Source: Bog-366 sp963722555
GTDB taxonomy: Bacteria; Acidobacteriota; Terriglobia; UBA7540
Direction: 5' to 3'
NCBI GenBank assembly: GCA_963722555.1
Contig: CAVRNQ010000007.1
Span: 2,294,001-2,358,000 of the forward strand
Length of the DNA stretch: 64,000 nucleotides
Shown here: piece by piece, positions 1-9,600 of the stretch
How positions within the stretch are numbered: position 1 is the first letter of the stretch
How the letters are laid out: every line of letters starts with the position of its first letter
Made by a program: the position numbers and the translations under genes
Notes under the pieces: generated by a model
What the model saw: the letters and a program-made list of their open reading frames with translations, nothing else
What the model was told of the DNA's origin: nothing
Database searches by the model: none

Positions 1-1
1 C

Positions 2-36
2 TTGAATTATGGCATAATATGCCGTATTATTTGACC
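2..36 (+). promoter_or_regulatory. sigma70 promoter with palindromic operator candidate, apparently leaderless
   Basis: TTGAAT (2-7) and TATTAT (25-30) are separated by 17 bp. Two short palindromes overlap the -10: GGCATA-A-TATGCC (11-23) and ATAATA-N5-TATTAT (14-30). The predicted transcription start (about 37) coincides with the ATG at 37, and no Shine-Dalgarno sequence precedes that ATG. Overlap of operator-like palindromes with the -10 fits autorepression by the ribbon-helix-helix protein encoded next (inference). Confidence 0.55.
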
Positions 37-288
37 ATGCAGAAGGGAGCCGCTAACAAGAAGACCGTCTCCTTCCGGCTTGAGCCGGAAAAGGTTGCCG
101 CCCTCGACAAGCTCGCCAAGGCTCAAACTCGCGATCGCACCTTCCTGCTCAACGAGGCCGTGGACGCTTACCTGGATGTGCAGCGCTGGCAGATCGAGCA
201 TATCAAGGAAGGCCTGCGGCAAGCCGACGCGGGGATGGGCGCGGACCACGAGGAAGTGCGTGCCAAGTGGCGGCGTCGCCTGCGCTGA
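37..288 (+). CDS. ribbon-helix-helix (CopG/ParD-like) antitoxin
   Basis: The 83-residue protein has the typical layout of an RHH antitoxin: an N-terminal beta strand (KKTVSFRL, residues 8-15), two short helices through about residue 50, and a charged C-terminal tail that in this family wraps the toxin. ATG 37 is preferred over the in-frame ATG at 19 because the latter lies inside the promoter -10 region and would precede the predicted transcript start. A ParE-like toxin gene begins 16 nt after the stop, so the two form a type II toxin-antitoxin operon. Family function (toxin neutralisation and operon autorepression) is established; the specific subfamily is not certain. Confidence 0.8.
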   Translation: MQKGAANKKTVSFRLEPEKVAALDKLAKAQTRDRTFLLNEAVDAYLDVQRWQIEHIKEGLRQADAGMGADHEEVRAKWRRRLR

Positions 289-304
289 GCCTCGAACCTT
301 TCCC

Positions 305-601
305 ATGAAGATTCGCTGGATGCCGCTGGCCGAACAGGACCTCGATGCGGCTTACGAGTACGTCCGGCAGGACGATCCGAAAGCCGCCTCACGACTCGTG
401 GCACGCGTCTTTCAAGCAGTGGAAATGTTGAGCCGCTATCCGTCCGCCGGCCACCCTGGCCGTGTCCCCGCGACCCGTGAACTCAGCATTGCCCATACCC
501 CCTATATCGTTGCCTATCGCCATACCCAGGATGAAATTCATATCCTCGCCGTCATCCATGGCGCGCGACGATGGCCGATGAGCTTTGCCGAAAGCGGGTA
601 G
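305..601 (+). CDS. ParE/RelE-superfamily toxin
   Basis: The 98-residue protein begins MKIRWMPLAEQDL and ends in a strand HILAVIHGARRW, the N-terminal helix start and C-terminal beta strand typical of ParE-type toxins. ParE members poison DNA gyrase while RelE members cleave mRNA; the sequence looks closer to ParE, but the target cannot be decided here. ATG 305 is chosen because the longer frame to position 80 would overlap the antitoxin gene. There is no obvious ribosome binding site, so expression is probably coupled to translation of the antitoxin 16 nt upstream. Confidence 0.8.
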   Translation: MKIRWMPLAEQDLDAAYEYVRQDDPKAASRLVARVFQAVEMLSRYPSAGHPGRVPATRELSIAHTPYIVAYRHTQDEIHILAVIHGARRWPMSFAESG

Positions 602-879
602 CCGCGCTGTCGCCGCGGCGACCAGTTCTGACCGTGAGCTTTTCTCATGCCCGATGTCCCAGCGGCAACCGCACGTCGTCAATCTGGATGGGGCACGCCG
701 CTAACGTTGCCTTGTCCAAAGCAAAATGGTTGTAACTCGACCACCGCCCATCTTCCGGCCGCTTCGCCAGCCCTTCCCGCGTTGCCCGCTCCGCGGGCTG
801 ACCTCATCAACGAACTTCTGACTCAGGACAACACTAGCACCCCGCTGCAGCGGCGCTCTGGGACCGGGTTTGTTCTATT

Positions 880-1458
880 TTACTGAGGCCCACTGATTTG
901 TACAGGGGCGGCACAATTCGGGCAGAACCTCTGACCCGGGTCGAGCGATTGCCCGCAGGCAGGGCACTGCAGGGCTTGGACCGACGGCGACACCACGAGC
1001 AGAGCCACACCGATGCCCGCGAAGAGGAGGCCCATTCCTCCCATGAGCATGGGAAGGAAGAAGAAGCCAAAGTTGTACCCCGCATTCATTCGGATGTCAT
1101 TTGAGTCGGCCGGATTGCAGCGAATCATGTGCCGGGTCCCGGGACCAAAGGAGTCCGCGATGCGCTTCATGGCCGTGTAGTCTGAGTTGGCGTAACCAGG
1201 AGTCGAGGGTGTGAGGAATTGCTTTCCATCGATGACGTATCGGAAATCGATTTCCACCTCGTACATCAGCGTGCTTCCACGGCCCAGGTAGTGGGTGACC
1301 CGGCTTTTGGTGACCTCAGCTTCCACCGTGGGCCACGATTTCAGGATGGTGAATTGACGATTGCCTATCCAACCTCCAACTCCCAGCAGGATCAATCCCA
1401 CCCCTGTAAAGATTCCGCCCACCCATCGGAACGTGCTTTTGCTGCCTACGGTTGTCAT
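880..1458 (-). CDS. DUF3592-like membrane protein with C-terminal zinc ribbon
   Basis: This 192-residue protein has an N-terminal membrane segment (about residues 12-30), an extracytoplasmic beta-rich region (VEAEVTKSRVTHY, VEIDFRYVIDGKQF), and a second membrane segment (about 130-157). That is the standard arrangement of DUF3592, a family of unknown function. The C-terminus adds a double CxxC zinc ribbon (CPACG and CPNC, about residues 165-182), which would lie in the cytoplasm. The ATG has GGGAGG upstream. It appears monocistronic. Function is unknown. Confidence 0.7.
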   Translation of the reverse strand: MTTVGSKSTFRWVGGIFTGVGLILLGVGGWIGNRQFTILKSWPTVEAEVTKSRVTHYLGRGSTLMYEVEIDFRYVIDGKQFLTPSTPGYANSDYTAMKRIADSFGPGTRHMIRCNPADSNDIRMNAGYNFGFFFLPMLMGGMGLLFAGIGVALLVVSPSVQALQCPACGQSLDPGQRFCPNCAAPVQISGPQ

Positions 1459-1866
1459 CTCGGTTTGCCTCCCGTCTTCGAGCCTGATGCGCTACGCCGC
1501 GCCCAGGGTGCATTCCTCGGGCGTTTGCATTGTTTAGGAGCCGATGCTGCAGGCATTCTAGCACAGGCCATGCGGCGGGATTCAAGCGGCCTTTTGACCC
1601 GTTGGACGACCGGCGAGAGTTGCTTCATGAGTAGAATAAGTGTTCGTGTGGTCGCCAAGACATTTGATATATTACTTCAGGATTCTCTATACTGGCATGA
1701 GCGATAGGCCTGAGCTCACTGCCATGCACGAGTCCGCGTAAGGATTGACGCTATCGGCAGGGAAGAGGAAGGCGGCAAGAAACGTGCGCACATGCTTCTC
1801 GAACGGCCCGAGCGCGCGGCCTGGGAAGCTAAGCCCAAGGGAGTCCCGAGGGGGAGACAACTACGA
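1459..1866. promoter_or_regulatory. intergenic region with sigma70 promoter for the ROK gene
   Basis: No gene is seen between the divergent DUF3592 and ROK genes. On the plus strand TTGATA (1664-1669) and TATACT (1688-1693) are spaced by 18 bp, a good sigma70 promoter about 170 nt before the ROK start. A purine-rich GAGGGGGAGA (1848-1857) sits 9 nt before ATG 1867 and decides that start. Confidence 0.45.
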
Positions 1867-2667
1867 ATGAGCCAAGCTGATGCCCAGACTAACACCGCCC
1901 ATGAGCCGCGTCACAAGAGCACAACGAGAAGATATTCCAAGGTAGCCCGAAACGAGTTGAGCATCCTTCGCCTGATTCATGCTGAACCCAAGATTTCGAG
2001 AATTGAACTCGCCAGGCAAACCGGTTTGAGTGCCGCGTTGGTGGGTGGTGTCGTGGGGCGACTGGTCGGAAAAGGTTTGGTCGTCGAAACCGGACCGGGT
2101 TCGACGAGGGTCGGCCGCAAGCCCGTTTCGCTGAGCCTCCGCAACGACATCGCGTACCTGGTGGGCGTAGATGTGGGGTCATTTCTGTTGCGCGTGGTCA
2201 TAACGGATTTCCTGGGGAGGAGCATATGCGCGACGGAGACTGAAACGAGGATGGCGGAGGGCCGCAGCCGGGTTCTACAGAGGACCTTTGAGACGATTCG
2301 TAAAACCATCCAGGACTCACGCCTGCCCGACAGTGCCCTGAAAGGGATTGGCATCGCGCATTCGGGTGTCATCGATACCGAGCGCGGGGTAGTGCTTTCC
2401 TTCCCGCGACCGGGACAGATGACGGAGTGGAAAAACGTTTCCCTGAAACAACTCGTGGAAGAGGAATTCGGCCTTCCCGCCCTACTTGACGACAGCACCC
2501 GAATGATGGCGATTGCAGAGAACTGCCTTCGGCAGGACAGGAAGTTGAGAGATTTCCTCTTCATCTCAGTGAGCACGGGAATTGGGGCTGCTATTTTTGT
2601 TGAACGGGACACTCTACCGAGGCCCGGGAGGATTTGCGGGAGAGTTTGGCCACATGACCGTCGATGA
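1867..2667 (+). CDS. ROK-family transcriptional regulator, N-terminal part (frame-interrupted)
   Basis: The protein has a MarR-like winged helix-turn-helix (about residues 30-90, with RIELARQTGLS as the recognition unit). The actin-like ROK N-lobe follows, starting LVGVDVGS where sugar kinases bind phosphate. It reads well through VSTGIGAAIFV, then enters unrelated sequence (RDTLPRPG...) and stops. The rest of the ROK fold continues in the +1 frame from about 2600, so this is one gene broken by a single-base shift. ROK regulators normally respond to a sugar or sugar phosphate, consistent with the glycosidase and TonB-receptor genes that follow. Start at ATG 1867 is supported by the strong upstream purine tract. 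Confidence 0.7.
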   Translation: MSQADAQTNTAHEPRHKSTTRRYSKVARNELSILRLIHAEPKISRIELARQTGLSAALVGGVVGRLVGKGLVVETGPGSTRVGRKPVSLSLRNDIAYLVGVDVGSFLLRVVITDFLGRSICATETETRMAEGRSRVLQRTFETIRKTIQDSRLPDSALKGIGIAHSGVIDTERGVVLSFPRPGQMTEWKNVSLKQLVEEEFGLPALLDDSTRMMAIAENCLRQDRKLRDFLFISVSTGIGAAIFVERDTLPRPGRICGRVWPHDRR

Positions 2668-3148
2668 AAATGGTCCCTTGTGCTGCTGCGGGAATTATGG
2701 CTGCCTGGAGGCCTTGGCTTCTGGCGGGGCAATCATCCAATCGGTAAGGACGGCTATCCAGAAGGGCGTTGACTCCAAAGTGCGGGATTTGACGAAGGAG
2801 GACCTGGACCGGATCAGCATGGAGATTGTGACCCGCGCGGCGGCGGAAAATGACGGCCTGGCTTGTCGCGTGCTGCACGATGCCGTCTCCCACATCGCCG
2901 TGGCGCTGGCGGACGTCGTGAACCTGCTCAGTCCTCGCATGGTCATTCTGGGCGGCCCTTTGTTTCGCCTGGCCCCGCAACTGATCACCGAGCCGTTGAT
3001 GCGCGTAGTAAAGCAACGCGCTTTTGAGAAGTCCGCCAACGAAATTCGCCTGGAGGTTTCCAGCCTGGGGAGCGAAGCCGCCGCCTTGGGGGCCGCGCGA
3101 CTTATTGCTGAGGCAATCCTGGAGCGCGTTTACCTCGAAAAGGTTTAA
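2582..3148 (+). CDS. ROK-family regulator, C-terminal part (continuation after frameshift)
   Basis: In the +1 frame the ROK domain resumes with GTLYRGPGGFAGEFGH, followed by the diagnostic ROK zinc motif CCCGNYGCLE and a normal C-terminal lobe to the stop at 3148. The conserved part begins about 2603, so the nominal TTG start at 2582 only marks where this frame opens and is not a believable initiation site. The shift lies between about 2594 (a run of five T) and 2605. It may be a sequencing indel, a pseudogene, or a slippage site. Both halves are well conserved right up to the break, which argues for a recent change or an artefact. Confidence 0.65.
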   Translation: MGLLFLLNGTLYRGPGGFAGEFGHMTVDENGPLCCCGNYGCLEALASGGAIIQSVRTAIQKGVDSKVRDLTKEDLDRISMEIVTRAAAENDGLACRVLHDAVSHIAVALADVVNLLSPRMVILGGPLFRLAPQLITEPLMRVVKQRAFEKSANEIRLEVSSLGSEAAALGAARLIAEAILERVYLEKV

Positions 3149-3149
3149 T

Positions 3150-3290
3150 CAGGCTGCGGAAAAACCCGTCGGGACTGTCATTCTGAGGAGCCGCAGGCGA
3201 CGAAGAATCTCGCATTGCCGTGAAAATGCGCAGAGCGAGATTCTTCGCTTCGCTCAGAATGACAGCAGGGAGAGTCTTTCCGCAGCCTGT
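3150..3290. repeat. interspersed palindromic repeat, family A copy 1
   Basis: The element begins CAGGCTGCGGAAAAAC and ends with the inverse TTTCCGCAGCCTGT. Inside it carries the inverted pair GACTGTCATTCTGAG / CTCAGAATGACAG. It starts one base after the ROK stop codon. Four more copies lie at 37651, 43681, 48829 and 56925. Confidence 0.8.
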
Positions 3291-3313
3291 TAATGTCGCC
3301 CGTGCGCCAGGGT

Positions 3314-4861
3314 TTATTCCGCCATTACCCCCGCGTCGTTCTGCTCCAAATGGTAGGTGGAATACACCGTTATACTCCGGGCGGGCAGCCGATCCGTGAA
3401 ACCCGCTTGCTGGGGCGAGGCCGGAAACTCCTTCTCGGGGCCCAGAACCACCTCTGACCGATCCTTCTTCTCAGGCGTCATGCGATAGCGATACAGTTTC
3501 ATTCCCGCACTCAACCCCTGTAAGAGAATCTCCGCATCCCGGTCCGTCTCCGCATCATTGACAAAGATGAACGTGTGCTGCCCACGCGGACTGCGCAAGG
3601 CGGCAGCGAAAACCTCCGGCCCGTTCTGACCCGACCCCCCCTCCACAGAACTTGTCAGCACGTCGGAGTGTTTGGCCAGGAAGCGTGTCAAGAGACCAAT
3701 CATGTAGTAGGAATTCGGATGGGGTGTGAAGGCCGGCAGCAACCTGTTCCGGGCCATGTCCCAGGTGTCGACCAACTGCCATTGGCCGTCCTGGTCGCCG
3801 CGATTGACGTAACTCCACCGACTGACGCCGTCAATGCCGGCCCGTATCGCCCGCACGATCAGCGAGGCATCCTTTAGAGATGATTTGTAAGAACCGGGAT
3901 TGGGATCGCTGTACCCCCAGCCGTAAGCCATCGAGCCCAGTTCGCTGAGGAAGAGGGGTTTCTTGCGCGCGTGCGCCCAATCAGCCCACCTGGAAATTCT
4001 CTCCTCGGCTTGCGAGAGCGAATAGTCCCCCTCCTTCTCCCCGTCGAATCTTGAAAGGTAGCTGTGAATATCGTAGGCGCCGATGAAAGCATCGAAGTCA
4101 ATCTTCGCGGGATCGAGTTCCGGCATGTCCGTCCAATCGGGTCCGGAAAGGGCCAAGGTGATGCCTTTGCGGTCGAGCGCGGCGCGGACCGCTTTTAGCG
4201 CCGGCGCCAGGGGTAAAGGCTTGCCGTCAGGACCCTGAAAGCTCGACCACTCCCAGCCGGGCTCATTCGTGATGCACAGCCATTTGATGCAGTGATAGCC
4301 TTTCACCCGCAGCAGGTGGTCGGCCAGCGCTGCCAAGCCTTCGGAAAAATCCTCCAGCGAAAGCGGCCCGCTGATGAGGACTCCTTTGCGGGTACCGCGC
4401 AACTCGGGGTAGGCATTCCACTTCACGTCGGAAAACTGCTGCTGAAGAAAGACGTCCACTTGGTTCTTTTCGGCCCAATCCAGGATCCTGTAGAGGACCC
4501 GCATCTCCGAATTGTCCCAATCGAACCGGCCTCGGGCCGGTTCGTACATGCGCAGTTCCAGTTCCACGCGGCACCAGTCCAAACCAAGCCAGGCGGCGTG
4601 CCGATAAAGGCTTTGCCAGGCATGGTCGTCATCCACGGGCGGGTTGGCGCCCCAGGAACTTCCCGACCAGGGATCGCCAGTGGCAGCATCCCGGCCCCAG
4701 ATCGGCGTTTCGATGGCATGCCAGGAGGCGCCGATTCCCCCCTGCATGGTGCGAACGACCTGATCAACGTTCACACGAATCTGAACTGTCTCGGCCGTTT
4801 GTGCCCCCAGCGGCAGCGAAAACCAGACCCCAAGCACAACGAACCAGGCCAGTCTTGTCAT
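3314..4861 (-). CDS. secreted glycoside hydrolase-like protein (clan A TIM barrel)
   Basis: The 515-residue protein starts with a signal peptide (MTRLAWFVVLGVWFSLPLGA, residues 1-20) and looks like a retaining (beta/alpha)8 glycosidase. ITNEPG offers the acid/base Glu after strand 4, FLSELGSM offers the nucleophile Glu after strand 7, and a C-terminal beta domain (IFVNDAETDRDAEILLQG, near the end) follows, as in GH5/GH30/GH39-type enzymes. Substrate cannot be told. ATG 4861 is preferred over the GTG at 4885 because GAGG lies 6 nt upstream and the signal peptide then starts cleanly. It lies between a ROK regulator and a winged-helix/TM regulator on the edge of a TonB-receptor locus. Confidence 0.65.
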   Translation of the reverse strand: MTRLAWFVVLGVWFSLPLGAQTAETVQIRVNVDQVVRTMQGGIGASWHAIETPIWGRDAATGDPWSGSSWGANPPVDDDHAWQSLYRHAAWLGLDWCRVELELRMYEPARGRFDWDNSEMRVLYRILDWAEKNQVDVFLQQQFSDVKWNAYPELRGTRKGVLISGPLSLEDFSEGLAALADHLLRVKGYHCIKWLCITNEPGWEWSSFQGPDGKPLPLAPALKAVRAALDRKGITLALSGPDWTDMPELDPAKIDFDAFIGAYDIHSYLSRFDGEKEGDYSLSQAEERISRWADWAHARKKPLFLSELGSMAYGWGYSDPNPGSYKSSLKDASLIVRAIRAGIDGVSRWSYVNRGDQDGQWQLVDTWDMARNRLLPAFTPHPNSYYMIGLLTRFLAKHSDVLTSSVEGGSGQNGPEVFAAALRSPRGQHTFIFVNDAETDRDAEILLQGLSAGMKLYRYRMTPEKKDRSEVVLGPEKEFPASPQQAGFTDRLPARSITVYSTYHLEQNDAGVMAE

Positions 4862-4950
4862 GTGATGCCTCGAACGCGTCGTCACATTGACTCAATCCAG
4901 CTTCAGGGCGCGCGTCTATATCGGCTGAGCCGGGGGTAGCCTTGAGGTTT

Positions 4951-6333
4951 CTAACGAGCCGCCGGCCGCACAGGGCGGATGGTCACGGTCGAACTCTCGA
5001 CCGGCAAGCCGTCCTGCACCACAATTCTGATGATGGCTTCCCAGTCTGTGGGAAAGGGTTTACCGGGAGCCGCGGCGCCGATGCGTTCTGCCAGGGGCTT
5101 CATCTTCGCTGGATTAGCGAAGAACTCCGCCACGCCGGCGGTTCCCGCGCCGCTCAGCCCCGCCAAAAGGAAGGTTTTGAAGCCGTGAGGCGTGGTGAGC
5201 ATCCTGAGGATGCCGTATTCGGCCATTCCTCCGCCGGGCCTGGGAGCTGCATCGGCCGTGTACTGGTTCTGTTCGCCAGCCAGCGGCCTGAGGTTTACCA
5301 CACTTCGCGCGGAGAATACGAAATCCGACGTGGCGTCGACCTGGTATGTCCAGGCATTGCTCGAGGGACCGCCCAGGAGAATCAGATCCTGTTCCTGAAC
5401 ATTGTCCCAGTTCAGAAACCGCGCTTGCGTCAGATGCACCGGCCGGTGCAGCACGTCCATCAGCCGCGCGAGTTGGAAGGCGGCCATGGCCTCTCCTATC
5501 CCGGTGTAGTTTTCGCGCGTGACGCGGAAGAAGTGGTAGGGCATATCCCTATCTCGGCCATTCAGAGCAGAACTGAAGGTGCGATCGAGCTCTTTTGGCG
5601 CCACCACGAGGCTGCCCGGGGGTTCCACATAGGGAGTGGCCGTCGTCGAGCCAAAAAACAGGATCACTTTCGGGTTGCACAGCACGAGTTGGGGCTCTCG
5701 ATTGGGAAGTTCGCCCAGGGTTCCCAGAAGCTCGGGGTAAATCGAGTACTCCTGGGGGGACGCGTCTGCGGCGACACTCTTCGGGTTGGGTGTCTGCCGG
5801 AGCCGCCGGTTTTCCGTCGCCAGCCAAAGAGTCGCGGCCGCCCACGCCACCAGACCCATGGCCACTACGGGCACCAGCCAGCGGCTGGCACGGCCCGGGG
5901 TCCAGACGGGCGCGACCGCCGCCTCAGCCGACTCTTCCGATTCCGGTCCCGCAGGCGGTGAGGCGGCCTCTTCCCGCGGTCGGAAGATCGGCACGTAGGC
6001 ACCCTTGGGGATCTCGATTACGACGGCCTCGTTCTTACCCTCGAGGGCAAAATAGGCCTCGAGGCGTTTTCGCAGTTCGCGGGCCTCCACGCGCACGATG
6101 TTATCGTTGCTGAGGTCGTAATCCGCGAGGCGCCCGAAGACTCTGGCCCCGATCAGTTGCTCGCGCACGTTCTCGGGCCGGCCGAGGATGCTGTTCTCAC
6201 ACACGTAAAGCAGGAAGGCGTGAAGTTTCGGGCCTTTCCGAAAGTAGACGCTGTCCGCGACTCGCAGCACGAGCTCCCAGCGCGCGTCAGGCTGTGCAGC
6301 CAAAGTAAGCGGAAGCAGCCCTTTCTCACGCAT
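4951..6333 (-). CDS. membrane-tethered winged-helix regulator (acidobacterial type)
   Basis: The 460-residue protein has a conserved N-terminal domain with EQLIGARVFGR, DNIVRVEARELRKRL and VIEIPKGAYVPIF (residues 58-117). In Acidobacteriota this domain type is annotated as winged-helix DNA binding. A Pro/Glu/Ala linker follows, then one membrane helix (about 151-171) and a ~290-residue outside domain with no recognised enzyme motif. The architecture resembles CadC/ToxR one-component sensors: DNA binding inside, sensing outside. It is divergent from the TonB receptor at 6641, and the shared intergenic region carries repeated GCTCACC motifs. The ligand and targets are unknown; regulation of the receptor is inferred. 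Confidence 0.6.
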   Translation of the reverse strand: MREKGLLPLTLAAQPDARWELVLRVADSVYFRKGPKLHAFLLYVCENSILGRPENVREQLIGARVFGRLADYDLSNDNIVRVEARELRKRLEAYFALEGKNEAVVIEIPKGAYVPIFRPREEAASPPAGPESEESAEAAVAPVWTPGRASRWLVPVVAMGLVAWAAATLWLATENRRLRQTPNPKSVAADASPQEYSIYPELLGTLGELPNREPQLVLCNPKVILFFGSTTATPYVEPPGSLVVAPKELDRTFSSALNGRDRDMPYHFFRVTRENYTGIGEAMAAFQLARLMDVLHRPVHLTQARFLNWDNVQEQDLILLGGPSSNAWTYQVDATSDFVFSARSVVNLRPLAGEQNQYTADAAPRPGGGMAEYGILRMLTTPHGFKTFLLAGLSGAGTAGVAEFFANPAKMKPLAERIGAAAPGKPFPTDWEAIIRIVVQDGLPVESSTVTIRPVRPAAR

Positions 6334-6348
6334 TTCAAAAGACCATCA

Positions 6349-6527
6349 GGTGAGCCAACGATAAGCTCGCTTGGTTCGCCAGGTGAGTGGGGGGTAAGCT
6401 CACCCAAGCTTGCGCATAATATACACAAATGGATTTCAAGTTGCAACCACCTGAAAGGATTGGCGCCTAGCGTCCCAGGGAGGAGGTGCCTCTCATCTGC
6501 TCACCGTAAGCTCACGGGTAGCTCACT
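6349..6527. promoter_or_regulatory. divergent control region with repeated GCTCACC/GGTGAGC boxes
   Basis: Six related boxes are visible: GGTGAGC 6349-6355, GGTGAGT 6382-6388, GCTCACC 6398-6404, GCTCACC 6499-6505, GCTCACG 6509-6515 and GCTCACT 6521-6527. The second and third form an inverted repeat. On the minus strand TTGCAA (6446-6441) and TATATT (6423-6418), 17 bp apart, make a good promoter for the winged-helix gene. No clear promoter for the TonB receptor was found. Confidence 0.45.
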
Positions 6528-6640
6528 TGAAACGGCTTCCTGCCTGGGCGAGGATCATCGCGGCCGCAAGGCGACCCGGGTGCGTGTACCAGCACCTTTG
6601 TGAACCTGCGAGCTTGCCCTGCTGATTTGGAGGTTTGGAA

Positions 6641-9600
6641 ATGATGAAGCATCTTCTTATCCTCACTTGCTTAGCGTCCAGTCTCGGTGTGTCATTCGCC
6701 CAAGACTATCGGGGCACTGTGCAAGGTCTCGTCACGGATTCCAGTCAAGCTGTGATCGTCGGCGCCAAAATCACTCTGCTCAATGTCAACACGGGCGTCT
6801 CCGTGACCAAGGAGAGCAACAACCTTGGCAACTACCGGTTCGATTTCGTCGAGCCGGGCACTTACACGGTCATCGCCGAGGTTGCCGGGTTCGCCAGGTC
6901 GATTCAGCAAAACGTAATGGTGGAAGCCAAAGGCGACATCACGCTCAATTTCACCCTGAAGCCTGGCCATGTAAACGAATCCGTCACCGTAACAGCCACC
7001 GCAGTCGCACTGCAGCTCAATACGAGCACCAAGGACCTGACGGTGACTCGCACGCAGTTGATGGACCTGCCCTTCCAGGAGCGGAATCCCTACATGGCGG
7101 CGCTGCTCGATCCTGCGGTGCAGAACAACTACCCGGCCGCACCGGCCCCGTATCACATGTGGCAGGCCAGCGAAATGGATTTCGGCGGTCAGACATCCCG
7201 CCAAAATGATGTCCTGATTGACGGATCCTCGGTGATGATTGGCCCCAAGGGATCGTACACGCCAAGCGTGGATGGCGTGCAGGAGATGGTCGTTGAGCAG
7301 GTGGCAGTGGACGCCGAATACGGCCATAGCGCAGGGGGGGTCATCAACCTGGCGACGCGCGAGGGCACGAATACCCTCCATGGCACAGCCTTTTATTACG
7401 GAATCAACCCGTCACTGAACGCCGTCACCAATGCTCTCACCCGCACTCCCAGCGTCTCTCGGAACAATATCTGGGGTGGCGCGGCGGGAGGCCCGATCAA
7501 GAAGAACAAGCTCTTCACGTTCGGTAGCTACGAAGGAAGGATCGTGTCCTCGCCGCAAAGCGTTATCATGACGTTGCCCACCGCCGCCGAACGGAATGGT
7601 GATTTCTCGCAGTCGCTGAACAGCAACGGGGACTTGCGAACCATCTACAATCCGTTCAGTACCACGTTCGACCCGGTGACGGGCGTGGCAACGCGGACGC
7701 CGTTCGCCGGCAATGTCATTACTTCCTCCCTGATCGATCCGACCGCGGCGAAGATGCTGTCGTACATCTGGAAACCGAACACCACGGCTGCCAATATCGC
7801 CGGCGCCGACAATTTCCGGGCAAGCGTGGGCCTCGGGACCCATTACTGGAACGTTTCGGACCGCACCGACTGGAACGTGAGCGACAAGCTGAGAGTCTTC
7901 GGGCGGTACAGCCAATTCAATGCCGTGAATGCACTCCCCGATTACACGGGGATGGGGTCGCCCGCTGAGGTGAATGGCCAGGGCGGTGTCATGGCCTCCA
8001 AGAACCTCGGCGGAGATACGGTGTACACGATAAATCCCACGACGGTGGCCGATGTGCGCTTTAGCTATACCTCTTTCAAGGACAACGCGGGTGTGCCGCA
8101 GAACGAAATCGGCGCGAGTGGCCTGGGCAATTTGTGGCCGAACGACACTTGGTATCAGTCCTACCTTGACCAGTACGGGGGGAGCATCTACTTTCCTTCG
8201 CTCAATATGGGGGGGAATCAATTCGGAGTGAGCAGCCTCTACTATCAGCAACCGCACAGTTACACTCTGACGGGCAAGATCGTGAAAAGCACGGGGCGCC
8301 ACAACCTCAAAGGCGGCCTCGAAACACGGTACCAGTCGGCGTTCATTTCCTACCCGGGGCAGATGGGTTTCAACTTCGGACCGGCAACGACTTCGAGCAC
8401 CTTCATCAACGCGCCAGTCAGTGTGAGTGGCGACCCTTACGCGACTTTCCTGCTCGGCGCTCCGGATGACAGTTCGTCCACGCGCTACGTGGCTCCCGCC
8501 CACATTTCCGCCCATTACTACGGGGCCTACGTCCAAGACGATTTCAAGCTCAGCCGCCGGCTCACGCTCAATCTCGGATTGCGCTACGAATACGAGAGCG
8601 CGCCGGTGGACGCCCAGAACCACTACACTCGCCTCCTGGATCTGAGCGCCGCCAATCCCACGCTGCAGGCTAATCCACCGCAGTACACGGCCGACGTTGT
8701 CGCGTTGCGCTCCCAGTATCTCGGCGCCAGTGCCGCGACGCCCGCCCCTAATGGCCAATGGCTTTTCGCCGATAGCAGCCACCGCACGCAGTTTGACGCC
8801 CCGACGCTCAACTTCGCGCCGCGGGCCGGCATCGCCTTCCGGGTGAACGACAAAACTGTCTTCATCGCGGGCTACGGCCGCTTCCTGCTTCTCAACTCGC
8901 AGGTGCAGAATGGCCTTCTATCGAACCCTGGGTTCGTCGGCTACAGCGCCACCTCCTCCATCCTGCCCTCGCAGGAAGGCGTGCCGACGACCGCCTTGTC
9001 CAATCCCTTCCCTGGCGATAACCCGCTGCAACCTGTGGTGGGCAGTAGCTTGGGGGTCAACACGAATCTCGGCAACGGGTATGGCAACGACTGGGGCGAC
9101 GGTTTCCGTGTCCCGAACTATAAAGACGGCGCGCTGGATCGTTTCAACCTCACCGTGGAGCGCGAGCTGCCCGGGAAATTCCGGCTCGATATCAGCTTTG
9201 TCGCAACCAACGCGCGCCACATCGACTCCTACGCGTGGTGGGACTCCTTCCCTGCGAACGAGGCGAACCCCAGTCTCTTCTACAACACTCTGCAGGGACA
9301 GATGTACCAGCAGTATCCGAATCCGTTCTACCATTACCTGACGCCCACCCAGTTCCCGGGTGGCTTGCGCAACCAGGCGACCGTACCTTTGTACCAACTG
9401 CTGCGGCCCTATCCCCAATACAAAGAGATATGGGAAAGCCACGTGCCGGTGGAGGGCGACACTGTCCGGAACTTTGAGATTCGGGTGCAGCGGGCCTATG
9501 CGAACGGCTTCAGCCTCCTGGGATCCTATCTCTACAATCACGAGCAGAGCACCTGGTGGCCGGACGCCTGGGATTTTACGGATGGACCCTACTATTACAA

